DNA of 26,685 bases, taken from CAZVLE01 sp964627855 (lineage in GTDB: Bacteria; Bacillota; Dethiobacteria; DTU022). Under the pieces are notes generated by a model, which was not told the DNA's origin, made no database searches, and saw nothing but the letters and a program-made list of their open reading frames with translations. Positions 9,048-17,646 of the stretch are shown here, piece after piece. Location of the stretch: the NCBI GenBank assembly GCA_964627855.1, contig CAZVLE010000041.1, positions 1 through 26,685 of the forward strand, read 5' to 3'. Position 1 is the stretch's first letter, and each line of letters opens with the position of its first letter. Position numbers and translations under genes: made by a program.

Positions 9048-9785
9048 TTATCTTTTATTCTCCTTCTCCAGTCCAACCAGTTGATAAAGCCTATTTACTT
9101 CATCCGTTTTCAGGAAACGATAAGCTCCTTCCCTTAAATCGCCTGCTTCAATACCGGCAAAACTGAAGCGATGCAAAGTGATAACAGGGTGACCGATGGC
9201 TTTGCAGATTCTTTTTACCTGCCGTTTTTTCCCTTCAATCATAGTTATTTCCAGATATGCATTATGCTGTGGATTAAAGCGCTCTAAAATACGCACCAAA
9301 ACTGGAGCAGTTTTAGCTCCATCGATAACCACCCCGCCGGAAAGCTCTTCTAAATCTTTACTGGAAGGATACCCGCTGACCTGAACGTGATAAATCTTCT
9401 TTACACCATAGCGCGGATGCGTTAGCCGGTAAGAGAGCTCTCCATCGTTGGTTAGCAGTAATACTCCGCTGGTGTCAGCATCAAGCCTGCCAACCGGATA
9501 TAAACGCACGGCCAGATCACTGATCAAATCCATGACTGTAGGCCGGCCATGAGTATCTTTAACAGTCGAAATATAACCTGCCGGTTTATTAAGGAGCAAG
9601 TATAGTTTTCCCGCAGGGCCACCGACCGGCTTGCCATCGACCGTAACAGAGTCTTCATGAGAGACAGGTGTCTGGGGAACCTTTACAATCACCCCATTAA
9701 CCTCAACCCTGCCCTGAAAAATAATTTCTTCTGCTCCGCGACGCGAAGCTACACCGGCTTGGGCCAGGTACTTAGCCAGACGCAT
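9048..9785 (-). CDS. rluB: 23S rRNA pseudouridine synthase, RluB/RsuA family
   Basis: An N-terminal S4 RNA-binding domain (MRLAKYLAQAGVASRR, residues 1-16 onward) precedes the pseudouridine synthase fold. The catalytic aspartate lies in VGRLDADTSGVLLLTNDG. KKIYHVQVSG and EGKKRQVKRICKAIGHPV are the remaining family blocks. The product is 245 aa. The frame could begin at 9824, but the ATG at 9785 gives the canonical S4 start, with GAGG eight bases upstream, and it starts just after the scpB stop. Target uridine 2605 (E. coli numbering) is typical of RluB, but the exact site cannot be told from sequence alone. In spore-formers, spmA and spmB often lie between scpB and this gene. Here they are absent. 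Confidence 0.95.
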   Translation of the reverse strand: MRLAKYLAQAGVASRRGAEEIIFQGRVEVNGVIVKVPQTPVSHEDSVTVDGKPVGGPAGKLYLLLNKPAGYISTVKDTHGRPTVMDLISDLAVRLYPVGRLDADTSGVLLLTNDGELSYRLTHPRYGVKKIYHVQVSGYPSSKDLEELSGGVVIDGAKTAPVLVRILERFNPQHNAYLEITMIEGKKRQVKRICKAIGHPVITLHRFSFAGIEAGDLREGAYRFLKTDEVNRLYQLVGLEKENKR

Positions 9786-9795
9786 CAGCATTGCC

Positions 9796-10329
9796 TCATT
9801 CAGGAAAATTTTCCTCAGGCTCAACCTCCAGTGGGGGAAGATCGTTAAGATCCATCAGGCCAAAATACTTGAGAAAATCCGGCGTTGTAGAGTACAGCAA
9901 GGGCCTGCCGGGGCCTTCTTTACGCCCACTAATCCTGATCAATTTTCTTTTTAAAAGATTTTCAAGAACATGTTCACTTCTCACTCCACGGATAGATTCA
10001 ATCTCGATTCTTGTTACAGGTTGTTTATAAGCAATGATCGCCAGGGCTTCAAGGGCAGCCTGTGAGAGGTTACTGGAAACATCTTCACTAAAAGCTTTCT
10101 CCAGACAAGGAGCCAGTTCCGGCAGGGTTCCCATCTGGTAACCACCGGCTATCTCAAAAATTTGCAGGCCTCTACCACTGGAGTTTAGATCTTTCTGCAA
10201 TTCTCTCATCAAAAGAAGTGCTTCATCAGGAGGGGAAGTAAGCACTGTCGCAACCTTTTCGATTTTCACCGGTTCTTCGCTTAAGAAAAGCAGGGCTTCG
10301 ATGGCCTTCTTCTGCAAATCCCTATCCAT
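9796..10329 (-). CDS. scpB: Segregation and condensation protein B
   Basis: ScpB is the winged-helix KITE subunit of the SMC-ScpAB condensin that organises and segregates the chromosome. The 177-residue sequence has the family blocks EALLFLSEEPVKIEKVA (11-27), LSQAALEALAIIAYKQPVTR (about 92-111) and IRGVRSEHVLENLLKRKLI, then a FLKYFGLMDLNDLPPL tail before an acidic end. The ATG at 10329 lies inside the end of scpA (8-bp overlap), showing tight coupling of the two partners. Confidence 0.97.
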   Translation of the reverse strand: MDRDLQKKAIEALLFLSEEPVKIEKVATVLTSPPDEALLLMRELQKDLNSSGRGLQIFEIAGGYQMGTLPELAPCLEKAFSEDVSSNLSQAALEALAIIAYKQPVTRIEIESIRGVRSEHVLENLLKRKLIRISGRKEGPGRPLLYSTTPDFLKYFGLMDLNDLPPLEVEPEENFPE

Positions 10330-11104
10330 CCTCTACCTCCTCTGGCAACGACTCCTGGCGCAATAAAACCAGGATTGGTCCGAAAAGATGTTCCTGGAGC
10401 AGCGAAACTTTACGCTGCCTGGCCATTTCAAGCAAAGCGATAAATGTAACAATCATTTCCCATATTCCCGGCTTATCAACAAATTCCAGCATCGGCATCA
10501 ATCTGTTATTCTTCAATAAAATCCCTTCTATATATGCAGCTTTTTCCGCGATGATAAAATCTTCTACCACGCTGAAAGCAGGCATGTAAGCATCTCCACG
10601 TGCGATCTCAGCAAAACGGTGCATTATATCGCTGAGGTGGTCAGCCCCTTCCCAGATGGTGTATACCGAATCCTGGCGTGTAAATACCATCACTTTTTGC
10701 CCCCCGGTAGAACGCAGATATATCTTTTGCTGCTCTTCTTCCATCTGCATCAGGTGCCTGGCTACCTCTTTATAGAGGCGGTATTCTTCAAGGCGTTGGA
10801 AAAGTTCTTCCGCGGTATTTATCTCAAATAATTCTTCATCCTCTTCCTGCCAGCCTTCTGGAGTAGGACGCGGTAAAAGCAGTTTTGATTTCAGGCGCAA
10901 CAAGGTTGCAGCCATGACTAAAAATTCACTGGCAATATCTAGGTTCAGCTCTTTCATTGACTGCAGGTAAGCTAAATACTGGTCAGTAATCTCGGCTATT
11001 GAAATAGACCAGATATCAACTTCCGCTTTTTTGATCAGGTGAAATAGAAGGTCAAAGGGACCTTCAAAGGTTGCCAGCTTAATCTGATATTCTGACTGCT
11101 GCAT
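10322..11104 (-). CDS. scpA: Segregation and condensation protein A
   Basis: ScpA is the kleisin subunit that bridges the SMC heads and binds ScpB. The N-terminal block YQIKLATFEGPFDLLFHLIKK is followed by DIWSISIAEITDQYLAYL and by LVMAATLLRLKSKLLLPRP, all diagnostic of the family. The central part is acidic and likely flexible. The C-terminal winged-helix region (about 205-255) contains FIALLEMARQRKVSLLQE. At 260 aa the length is normal. The ATG at 11104 is three bases after the trpS stop, and the gene overlaps scpB at its other end. Confidence 0.97.
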   Translation of the reverse strand: MQQSEYQIKLATFEGPFDLLFHLIKKAEVDIWSISIAEITDQYLAYLQSMKELNLDIASEFLVMAATLLRLKSKLLLPRPTPEGWQEEDEELFEINTAEELFQRLEEYRLYKEVARHLMQMEEEQQKIYLRSTGGQKVMVFTRQDSVYTIWEGADHLSDIMHRFAEIARGDAYMPAFSVVEDFIIAEKAAYIEGILLKNNRLMPMLEFVDKPGIWEMIVTFIALLEMARQRKVSLLQEHLFGPILVLLRQESLPEEVEDG

Positions 11105-11107
11105 ATG

Positions 11108-12094
11108 TCACCTTAAGCCAATACAGTTCATAACCTGCCTCAGTTTTTTCTCAGCCTGATCTTCAGCCCGTTCTGCCCCTCGTTTCAGCATTTCATCGAG
11201 GTAGCCTTTTTCACCGGACAGTTCACGATAGCGTTCCTGGAGAGGGTTAAGCTTTTCGATCACAACTTCTGCTAACTCCTCTTTCAGAGCTTTGTAATTT
11301 TTGTCGTAAAAATGCTCTTCAATCTCTGAACGGTCCTTGCCAGTAAGTAACTGGTAAATAGTCAGCATATTGTTTACTCCTGGCCGGTTTTCATCAAAGC
11401 GAATCTCACGCAACGAATCTGTCGTAGCTTTCTTTATCTTTGCCCTGATCTCGTCCGGTGTATCAAGTAAAAATATTGCATCCTCTCTTTTCTCTTCGCT
11501 TTTACTCATCTTTTTCTCCGGGTTTGACAGTCCCATAACCCTGCCACCGACGGGTGGTATATAAGCATCAGGCAGAACAAACAGATCTCCATAGCGGTAA
11601 TTAAAGCGCTGGGCAATGTCACGACAGAGCTCAACGTGTTGTTTCTGATCTTCACCAACCGGAACCATGTGGGTATCATAAAGCAAAATATCTGCAGCCT
11701 GCAATACAGGGTAATCAAAAAGTCCAACACTTACTTCTTCCTTTTGCTTGGCGGATTTCTCCTTGAACTGGGTCATCCGCTGCAACCAGCCCATTGGCGT
11801 GATGCAGTTAAGCAGCCAGGCCAGTTCGGAATGAGCCCTGACATGCGATTGTACGAATACCACTGCATGCTCTTCCTCTATTCCGGCTGCAAATAGCAGT
11901 CCGGCTACCTCACGTATATTTGCTCTTAAAATATCAGGGTCCTGAGGAACTGTAATCGTGTGTAAATCAACCACACAAAAATAATTATCATATTCATATT
12001 GCATCGCGACCCAGTTGCGAATAGCACCCAGGTAATTACCCAGGTGCAGACTTCCCGTGGCCTGGATCCCGGAAAATACTTTTTTCTTCGACAT
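11108..12094 (-). CDS. trpS: Tryptophan--tRNA ligase
   Basis: This class I aminoacyl-tRNA synthetase charges tRNA-Trp. The HIGH-type motif is GSLHLGNYLG (about 14-23) and the KMSKS loop is at 195-199. The tryptophan pocket stretch DYPVLQAADILLYD (127-140) and VGEDQKQHVELCRD (147-160) are present. At 328 aa it has normal length. The start ATG at 12094 has AAGGGAG eight bases upstream. No T-box leader fits in the 58-bp gap before it. That gap holds a 6-bp inverted repeat (CACTAT/ATAGTG, 12110-12126) just upstream of the ribosome site, of unknown meaning. Confidence 0.98.
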   Translation of the reverse strand: MSKKKVFSGIQATGSLHLGNYLGAIRNWVAMQYEYDNYFCVVDLHTITVPQDPDILRANIREVAGLLFAAGIEEEHAVVFVQSHVRAHSELAWLLNCITPMGWLQRMTQFKEKSAKQKEEVSVGLFDYPVLQAADILLYDTHMVPVGEDQKQHVELCRDIAQRFNYRYGDLFVLPDAYIPPVGGRVMGLSNPEKKMSKSEEKREDAIFLLDTPDEIRAKIKKATTDSLREIRFDENRPGVNNMLTIYQLLTGKDRSEIEEHFYDKNYKALKEELAEVVIEKLNPLQERYRELSGEKGYLDEMLKRGAERAEDQAEKKLRQVMNCIGLR

Positions 12095-12152
12095 TTAACT
12101 TTCTCCCTTCACTATGATCAATAGTGCAAAATATTTTATGCGTTCCACCACT

Positions 12153-12794
12153 CTAAAGCCCAGGTATTAGGCTGATAATCAGGTTGAAGAATCTGAAGAC
12201 AATTTCATATAAAGGGAAAATAATTAATCCAAGAACCCTGGTGACAATCAGCAAAATCAAAATCAGCGGTGCGTAGCGTTCCAGTTGCCTGTAATAGCCA
12301 AGATACCTGTCGGATAGAAATGACATCAATATTTTCGAACCGTCAAGAGGCGGAATCGGTATCAGGTTAAAGATAGCCAGCAAAATATTCAGTTGCATCA
12401 ACACAATCATAAACTGCATGAAAAGACCGTTGGTCAACCCTGCTCTAAAAAAAATATTTAAAAGCAGCAGGCTTATAAACCCAAGTATGAAATTAACCAT
12501 TGGCCCGGCAAAGGAGACCCAGCGTAACCCCCGCCGATACTGGTTAAAGTTATAAGGGTTGATCGGAACCGGTTTAGCCCAGCCAAAACCAACCAGCAGG
12601 ATCATAATTGTTCCAATCGGATCCAGGTGATTGATGGGGTTTAAATTCATGCGTCCCTGGTTTTTAGCTGTAGCATCCCCAAAATAGTAAGCCATCCTGG
12701 CATGGGCAAATTCGTGAATTGTAATCGCAATTAACAAAGCGGGAATACGTAAGGCAATAACAACAGGATCAAGACCTAACAAGGCACTACTCAT
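12153..12794 (-). CDS. Site-2-type (M50) intramembrane metalloprotease
   Basis: A 213-residue polytopic membrane protein of the small M50 family. The zinc motif HEFAH is at 27-31 inside the first hydrophobic span, followed by ARMAYYFGD. The third ligand is Asp151 in NLIPIPPLDGSKIL. Other hydrophobic spans lie at about 62-73, 95-118, 124-146 and 175-210. The family resembles B. subtilis YwhC rather than the larger PDZ-bearing RseP or SpoIVFB. The substrate is unknown. Its ATG at 12794 overlaps the end of the tRNA nucleotidyltransferase gene by 8 bp. M50 genes beside trpS and scpA are usual in clostridia. Confidence 0.95.
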   Translation of the reverse strand: MSSALLGLDPVVIALRIPALLIAITIHEFAHARMAYYFGDATAKNQGRMNLNPINHLDPIGTIMILLVGFGWAKPVPINPYNFNQYRRGLRWVSFAGPMVNFILGFISLLLLNIFFRAGLTNGLFMQFMIVLMQLNILLAIFNLIPIPPLDGSKILMSFLSDRYLGYYRQLERYAPLILILLIVTRVLGLIIFPLYEIVFRFFNLIISLIPGL

Positions 12795-15429
12795 CCTCTC
12801 TTTGTTCTGATTCCAGTATAGTTATAACATAGTCTAATTCTTCCTGGGGAGTGCGCACTTCCCCGTCAAGAACTGCTTTTTTAAGACGATCAAATATTTT
12901 ACGGTACTGGGGACCTGGTTGCAATCCCAGCTTTTTTAAATCACTTCCGTCTAGCCTTGGCCTGACAAAACGCAGCCCATCCAGGTATAGTTTTATATGA
13001 TATCTAATGTCCTGATTATTGCTGAGAGCATAAGCCAATACCAGTGCTTCCAGGGGAAGAAGTCCGAGAGCTGAAACTACAAAACTTGGTGTGAGATCTT
13101 TCTCTTTTAGCCTGTTAATAATTTCCGGAACTTCACGGCAGGCAGTATGGATAATCGTTGCCCGCTCCCTGGATAGATTTAACTTTCTTATTATAGCAGA
13201 CCGGTCTATAGATTCCAAATCATAGAGCAGTCCGCACAGGTAAAAAAGCTCAATATCAGAGCCCTTTCCCCATTCCTTATCCTCTATCCAGGCGATCAGC
13301 TCTTCAATTTCTTCCACAATAGCCCATCTATCTTCTTTAACAACTAGCCGCGGATATAAAAATCTGAGCAAACCAAGCTGATCAAACCTTTTTAGAATAG
13401 CCACCGGGGAGGGTTCCTTATAGATCTGTTTCAACTCCTGGTTCAAGCGCTGTCTGCTAACTTTTTCCAGCACCTTAAGCTCGATCGCTTTTTCAATCAG
13501 GGCCAGTGTTTTTGGTTCAATAACAAAACCGTAGCGCTGCTCAAAGCGAATTGCCCTTAAGATGCGCAGCGGATCATCGATGAAGCTTAGTTGGTAAAGA
13601 GCCCTGATAATTTTTTTCTGCAGATCAACCTGACCATTGTAATAATCATAAAACTGGCCATAATTATCGCTGGTGAGAGAACAGGCCATGGTATTGATAG
13701 TAAAATCGCGCCTGTAAAGATCATTTTTCAAACTGGAGCTTTCAACCTGTGGTAAAGCTGCCGGCGAAGCATAGATTTCTTTACGGGCAGTTACAAAATC
13801 AAGCCGCAACCCGCTGCGCAGATCGATTGAAGCCGTGCCAAACTCCTCAAAATGTCTGATCCTACCACCAAGCTGCTTTCTCAGTTTATAGGCAAAGTCA
13901 ACCGCATCGCCTATGATGACCAGGTCAATATCTTTTCCCGGAGGATATTTAAGCAAAAGATCGCGAATAATACCCCCGACCAGAAAAACCTTTTGTTTTT
14001 CCCGATCTGCCAGATTACGTATTTGCAGCAGTAATTTATGCATTTTGACCGGTAGCCCGCTGTTAAGCAGGTTGCTAATATTAAGCTGCTCTTCTTCATC
14101 GATAATTACCGTTTCAGGGAATTTCTTTTTTAAACTTCTACCTTTGCGATCGAGGGCATTGAGATGACGCAGGATATCTGAGCGGGTAATAATTCCCACC
14201 AGTTTGCCGTCGTCATCGACAACCGGAATGCGACCGATGTCATGCTCAACCATCAAGCGGCGCATTTCCTGCAAAGACTGATCCGGCCCGGCCGTTATTA
14301 ATTTCCTGCTCATAAAACCTTTTACCGGGGCATGGCCAAGATCATTGCGCAGCCCTTTACGCAGATCACGGCGGGAAATAATCCCTGCGAGTTTACCCTT
14401 TTCTGTTACCGGACAACCAGTGTAATCATGAAGGGCAAGCAATTTATCGGCTTCCGCAATTGTAGTGTCTGTCGTGACAGTAAATACCGGGCTGCTGGCA
14501 AATGAGCCCACTGTTCCAGCCGGCGGCAGGTAATATCTTAGGAATTCAACCACCTGCTGTTTAACCTCTTCAACCTCTACACCCCTGAAATGCGCCGAAA
14601 CAGCACCTGGGTAACCTTTAACATCAAAAGGGGCCAGCAGTTCCAGAAGGTCTAGATCCTGATCTTTTGTCCGGGCAGCAAAATAAATACTGGCGGTCAT
14701 CTGAATAATAACGATGGTAATACAGGCGTCTTCTATTTCATCGATTAACTGCAACAAAACAGCTGCTCCAACCACATACTGATCTAAGATTGTTGTGCTG
14801 ATCAAAACGCGCCGCTGTTTCAGTTCGTATAGTTCACTGTTATGGAGGAGCTTTTCAAGTAAACCCTTTTGCACCTCCGTCAGAGGCGAGCGAAGGTACT
14901 CCTGGACAACTTTCGTACTGATACCCTGATCCCACAGATAGGACAGAGCTCTTACATCCCTGGCGGTAGTGATATCATAAGTCAGGCAACCCGTATCTTC
15001 ATAGATTCCTAACGCCAGAATGGTCACTTCAAATTCAGTTAGCGGAATCCTTTTTTTGATAATCTCTTCAAGAAGAATAGTAGTTGTTGCCCCAACCGAA
15101 TCGATTTTGCTACGATCCGCCCCCAGGTCTTCCGTACCGGGATGATGGTCAAACACTGTTACTTTAACTGCCCTGTCGATATAATCGACCCATTTCCCCA
15201 GTCGTTCCCTGCGGTTGGTATCGACCACTACCACCTCTGCAAAGTGATCTTCGACGTCTCTTGGATCGCTGAGCGGTAACAGGTTTCGGTAAAGGTTAAT
15301 GAATGATCTAACATTGGGTTGCAGCGGTTCCGGCATAATGACCATGCTGCCGGGATAAAGCTTTTCCGCGGCCACTACAGCCGCAAGGGCGTCAAAATCT
15401 CCGTTCTCATGGGTAATGATCAAATTCAC
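12787..15429 (-). CDS. DHH-CBS-tRNA nucleotidyltransferase (CCA/A-adding type)
   Basis: An 880-residue multidomain protein. Residues 1-310 are a DHH phosphoesterase: His7, Asp11 and Asp13 in the first motif, Asp70 in VVDTN, DHH at 94-96, Asp145 in YEDTG. Two CBS domains follow at about 322-370 and 381-435. The rest is a class II nucleotidyltransferase: VGGIIRD at 494-500, catalytic Asp510 and Asp512 in KDIDLV, RRDFTIN at 573-579, DDPLR at 618-622. It adds nucleotides to the tRNA 3' end; in species with split CC- and A-adding enzymes this long form tends to be the A-adding one, so specificity is open. In the DHHA1 part, the usual GGH reads KGYP. I chose GTG at 15429, which gives the conserved MNLIITHE start; the frame continues to 15498 inside deoB. 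Confidence 0.93.
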   Translation of the reverse strand: MNLIITHENGDFDALAAVVAAEKLYPGSMVIMPEPLQPNVRSFINLYRNLLPLSDPRDVEDHFAEVVVVDTNRRERLGKWVDYIDRAVKVTVFDHHPGTEDLGADRSKIDSVGATTTILLEEIIKKRIPLTEFEVTILALGIYEDTGCLTYDITTARDVRALSYLWDQGISTKVVQEYLRSPLTEVQKGLLEKLLHNSELYELKQRRVLISTTILDQYVVGAAVLLQLIDEIEDACITIVIIQMTASIYFAARTKDQDLDLLELLAPFDVKGYPGAVSAHFRGVEVEEVKQQVVEFLRYYLPPAGTVGSFASSPVFTVTTDTTIAEADKLLALHDYTGCPVTEKGKLAGIISRRDLRKGLRNDLGHAPVKGFMSRKLITAGPDQSLQEMRRLMVEHDIGRIPVVDDDGKLVGIITRSDILRHLNALDRKGRSLKKKFPETVIIDEEEQLNISNLLNSGLPVKMHKLLLQIRNLADREKQKVFLVGGIIRDLLLKYPPGKDIDLVIIGDAVDFAYKLRKQLGGRIRHFEEFGTASIDLRSGLRLDFVTARKEIYASPAALPQVESSSLKNDLYRRDFTINTMACSLTSDNYGQFYDYYNGQVDLQKKIIRALYQLSFIDDPLRILRAIRFEQRYGFVIEPKTLALIEKAIELKVLEKVSRQRLNQELKQIYKEPSPVAILKRFDQLGLLRFLYPRLVVKEDRWAIVEEIEELIAWIEDKEWGKGSDIELFYLCGLLYDLESIDRSAIIRKLNLSRERATIIHTACREVPEIINRLKEKDLTPSFVVSALGLLPLEALVLAYALSNNQDIRYHIKLYLDGLRFVRPRLDGSDLKKLGLQPGPQYRKIFDRLKKAVLDGEVRTPQEELDYVITILESEQREDE

Positions 15430-15431
15430 GG

Positions 15432-16643
15432 TTAGCTCACTTCTTCCTGGCTGAGAAGAAAAGAAGTGCCATTGCGGGGGGGTTCCAGCCCCAGCCATCC
15501 GGCAGCGCTGGCTGCCAGGTCGGCAAAAGTCTGGCGCACGCCTACATCAACATTGCCAGGCAATGAAAGTCCCCAGGCCAAGATTGGCACATACTCCCGG
15601 GTATGGTCGGTGGTGGGGTGAGTAGGATCACAGCCATGATCGGCCGAGATAAAGAGAAGGTCTTCTTCTTTTAAGGTTGCAAGAATAAGAGCCAGATGGC
15701 GGTCAAACTGTTCCAAAGCCAGAGCAAAACCCTGGCTGTCGTTACGATGTCCGTAAACTGTATCAAAATCACCAAAGGTGGCCCATATCAAGCCACTGTC
15801 TATCTGGTCCATCAATAGATTTAAATCTGCGGCAATAGCCTCATTATCTCCCCCTGGGAGGTGATCGGTGATCGAGCGGTTAACAAAAATATCGGACACT
15901 TTACCGATAACCGCTACGGAATAACCGGCTTTATAAGAAAGATCGAGAATAGTTTCACCGGGAGGTGGTAGAGAGTAATCTCGCCGACCCGGTGTTCTCT
16001 TGAAAGTGCCAGGTTTACCCTTGAATGGCCGGGCAATGACCCTGCCAACAGCATGTTTGCCTGCCAAAAGCTGTCTGGCACTTTCACACCAGCTGTAGAG
16101 GGTTTCCCGGTTTACTATTTCCTCGTGGGCAGCAATTTGAAAAACTGAATCAGCAGACGTATAAACGATCGGATAACCTGTCTTTAGGTGTTCACTACCC
16201 AGGATCTCTATAATCTCCGTTCCCGAAGCAGCTCTGTTCCCCAGCACTCCTCTTCCTATAGCTTTCTTAAAGGCCTCAATAACTTCGAACGGAAAACCCT
16301 GCGGGTAGAGGGGAAAAGGTTTTTGTAAGATCAGGCCTGACAATTCCCAGTGACCACTGGTGGTATCCTTGCCAGGCGATTGCGGGGCCATACGGCCAAA
16401 GTATTTTGCTTTTTTCGGCTGAGGCACTGCCTGGTTTTTTTCAGCCAGCACCTGGCCCAGGCCAAGGGCATAAAGATTATCCAGCTGAAGCCCTTCATGC
16501 TTTTTCAAAACGTTGCCAAGTGTATTTGCCCCTTCATCTCCATATTCTGCTGCATCGGGGAGGGCACCAACACCAGCTCCATCTAGAACGATAACGATTA
16601 CTCTTCTTCGTGAATGATTAAGCCCGGGGGTGACTTTTGTCAT
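15432..16643 (-). CDS. deoB: Phosphopentomutase
   Basis: DeoB interconverts (deoxy)ribose 1-phosphate and 5-phosphate in nucleoside salvage. It belongs to the alkaline-phosphatase superfamily and uses manganese. Metal-site motifs are IVLDGAGVGALPDA (Asp21), GKDTTSGHWE (92-100, with the phosphorylated threonine in DTT) and ISADHGCDPTHPTTDHTRE near the C-terminus. At 403 aa it has normal length. The ATG at 16643 lies inside the 3' end of xerD (26-bp overlap) with AGGGAAG just upstream. No other ATG, GTG or TTG occurs before the first conserved residues, so this start is effectively forced. The order xerD-deoB is typical of clostridia. Confidence 0.97.
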   Translation of the reverse strand: MTKVTPGLNHSRRRVIVIVLDGAGVGALPDAAEYGDEGANTLGNVLKKHEGLQLDNLYALGLGQVLAEKNQAVPQPKKAKYFGRMAPQSPGKDTTSGHWELSGLILQKPFPLYPQGFPFEVIEAFKKAIGRGVLGNRAASGTEIIEILGSEHLKTGYPIVYTSADSVFQIAAHEEIVNRETLYSWCESARQLLAGKHAVGRVIARPFKGKPGTFKRTPGRRDYSLPPPGETILDLSYKAGYSVAVIGKVSDIFVNRSITDHLPGGDNEAIAADLNLLMDQIDSGLIWATFGDFDTVYGHRNDSQGFALALEQFDRHLALILATLKEEDLLFISADHGCDPTHPTTDHTREYVPILAWGLSLPGNVDVGVRQTFADLAASAAGWLGLEPPRNGTSFLLSQEEVS

Positions 16644-17505
16644 ATACTTCCCTGATCTTTCTGCGTGTTATCTGGGTATAAATCTGGGTCGTTGAAATAT
16701 CGGAGTGGCCTAGCATTTCTTGAACCGAGCGTAAGTCAGCACCATTTTCAATCAGGTGAGTTGCAAAAGAGTGACGAAGGGTGTGAGGAGTTATTTCACC
16801 ATTAATATTCGATTTACGGGCATATTTTTTCAATATTTTCCAGAAACCCTGCCTGGTCAACCTGGCACCATGATGATTTACAAAAAGCGCAACTTCTCCG
16901 TTCTTCCTGAGCAACTTATTACGGCAATTATTAAGATATTCATTAACGTGGTTTATTGCTATACTACCGATAGGAACAATTCTTTCTTTCATGCCTTTTC
17001 CACGGCAACGCAGGTAACCTACCTCAGGGTTAAAATCGCTAAGGTTCAGGTCAATTAGTTCAGAAACCCTGATTCCTGAAGCATAGAGTAATTCAAGCAT
17101 CGCCCTGTCCCTGAGGGCATGTTGCTCCCCCGGTTTGGGTTGACATAATAAAAGGTCAACTTCTTTTGTTGTCAGTACGCGTGGCAATTTTTTTTCTATG
17201 CGCGGTGATTCCAGATCAAGGGCAGGATTATCATCTATTACCCCTTCGTTTAAGAGAAAATTGAAAAACGAGCGTATCGATGCCATACAGCGAGAAATGG
17301 TTGAAGTTGCCCTGCCTTTTTTCCGCAGCTCCATGATAAATAGATTAAGGGCATCACGATTAACCTCTTCCGGTTTAATAATATTATTTTTTTTCATGAA
17401 ATCAATGAACTTGACCAAGTCGCGCTTGTAAGATTCCAGCGTGTTCGCAGAAAGTCCTTTCTCCACGACCAGATAATTGGTATATGATTCTAACTGCCGT
17501 TGCAT
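16618..17505 (-). CDS. xerD: Tyrosine recombinase XerD-like
   Basis: A 295-residue site-specific recombinase expected to resolve chromosome dimers at dif. The core-binding domain fills residues 1-100 (KGLSANTLESYKRDL, SRCMASIRSFFNFLL). The catalytic set is complete: Arg146 (ASGIRVSEL), Lys170, His241 and Arg244 (HTLRHSFATHL), His267 (LGHSDISTTQ) and the nucleophile Tyr276 (QIYTQ). The housekeeping setting (Nudix upstream, deoB downstream) favours XerD over a mobile-element integrase. The ATG at 17505 gives the standard N-terminus, but its ribosome site is poor (AGG directly against the ATG, GAGGAC 17 bases away). It follows a 141-bp leader with competing inverted repeats. Confidence 0.94.
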   Translation of the reverse strand: MQRQLESYTNYLVVEKGLSANTLESYKRDLVKFIDFMKKNNIIKPEEVNRDALNLFIMELRKKGRATSTISRCMASIRSFFNFLLNEGVIDDNPALDLESPRIEKKLPRVLTTKEVDLLLCQPKPGEQHALRDRAMLELLYASGIRVSELIDLNLSDFNPEVGYLRCRGKGMKERIVPIGSIAINHVNEYLNNCRNKLLRKNGEVALFVNHHGARLTRQGFWKILKKYARKSNINGEITPHTLRHSFATHLIENGADLRSVQEMLGHSDISTTQIYTQITRRKIREVYDKSHPRA

Positions 17506-17532
17506 CCTATATATTTGTCCTCACATTAAAAA

Positions 17533-17609
17533 TTTTAAGCAGGAGTGTCTTAGATCAATTTCAGGTTATTTTTTAATTCCACAGGGACCGCAAAAATCCC
17601 TGCTTAAAA
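17533..17609 (-). repeat. Competing inverted repeats in the xerD leader
   Basis: In the AT-rich gap between the Nudix gene and xerD, an exact 11-base inverted repeat (TTTTAAGCAGG at 17533-17543, CCTGCTTAAAA at 17599-17609) spans 55 bases. A shorter hairpin, CAGGGA at 17582-17587 with TCCCTG at 17597-17602, shares bases with one arm, so the two cannot form together. Read as RNA on the minus strand, the long stem ends in CUUAAAA followed by five U. This layout resembles an attenuator, but the loop is long and no ligand motif is recognised. Confidence 0.4.
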
Positions 17610-17618
17610 AATAATGTA

Positions 17619-17640
17619 AAAATATTATTTTTAATATTTT
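17619..17640 (-). terminator. AT-only palindrome after the Nudix gene, possible weak terminator
   Basis: A perfect 9-bp inverted repeat (AAAATATTA, loop of four, TAATATTTT) begins 7 bases after the Nudix stop codon. On the minus strand it is followed by TTACATTATTTTTT. A stem with no G-C pair would be weak, so it may be only a partial terminator or a chance AT palindrome. Confidence 0.3.
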
Positions 17641-17646
17641 GTAAAA

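Noticed and set aside
12095..12152. Possible T-box leader or operator before trpS
   Set aside because: The 58-bp gap is far too short for a T-box. The CACTAT/ATAGTG repeat alone is too weak to call an operator.
15430..15498. Longer N-terminus of the tRNA nucleotidyltransferase
   Set aside because: These 23 extra codons overlap the conserved end of deoB and precede the family's normal start at MNLIITHE.
16618..17505. Integrase of a mobile element
   Set aside because: It has XerD length and residues and sits in a conserved housekeeping order, with no attachment-site repeats or phage genes nearby.
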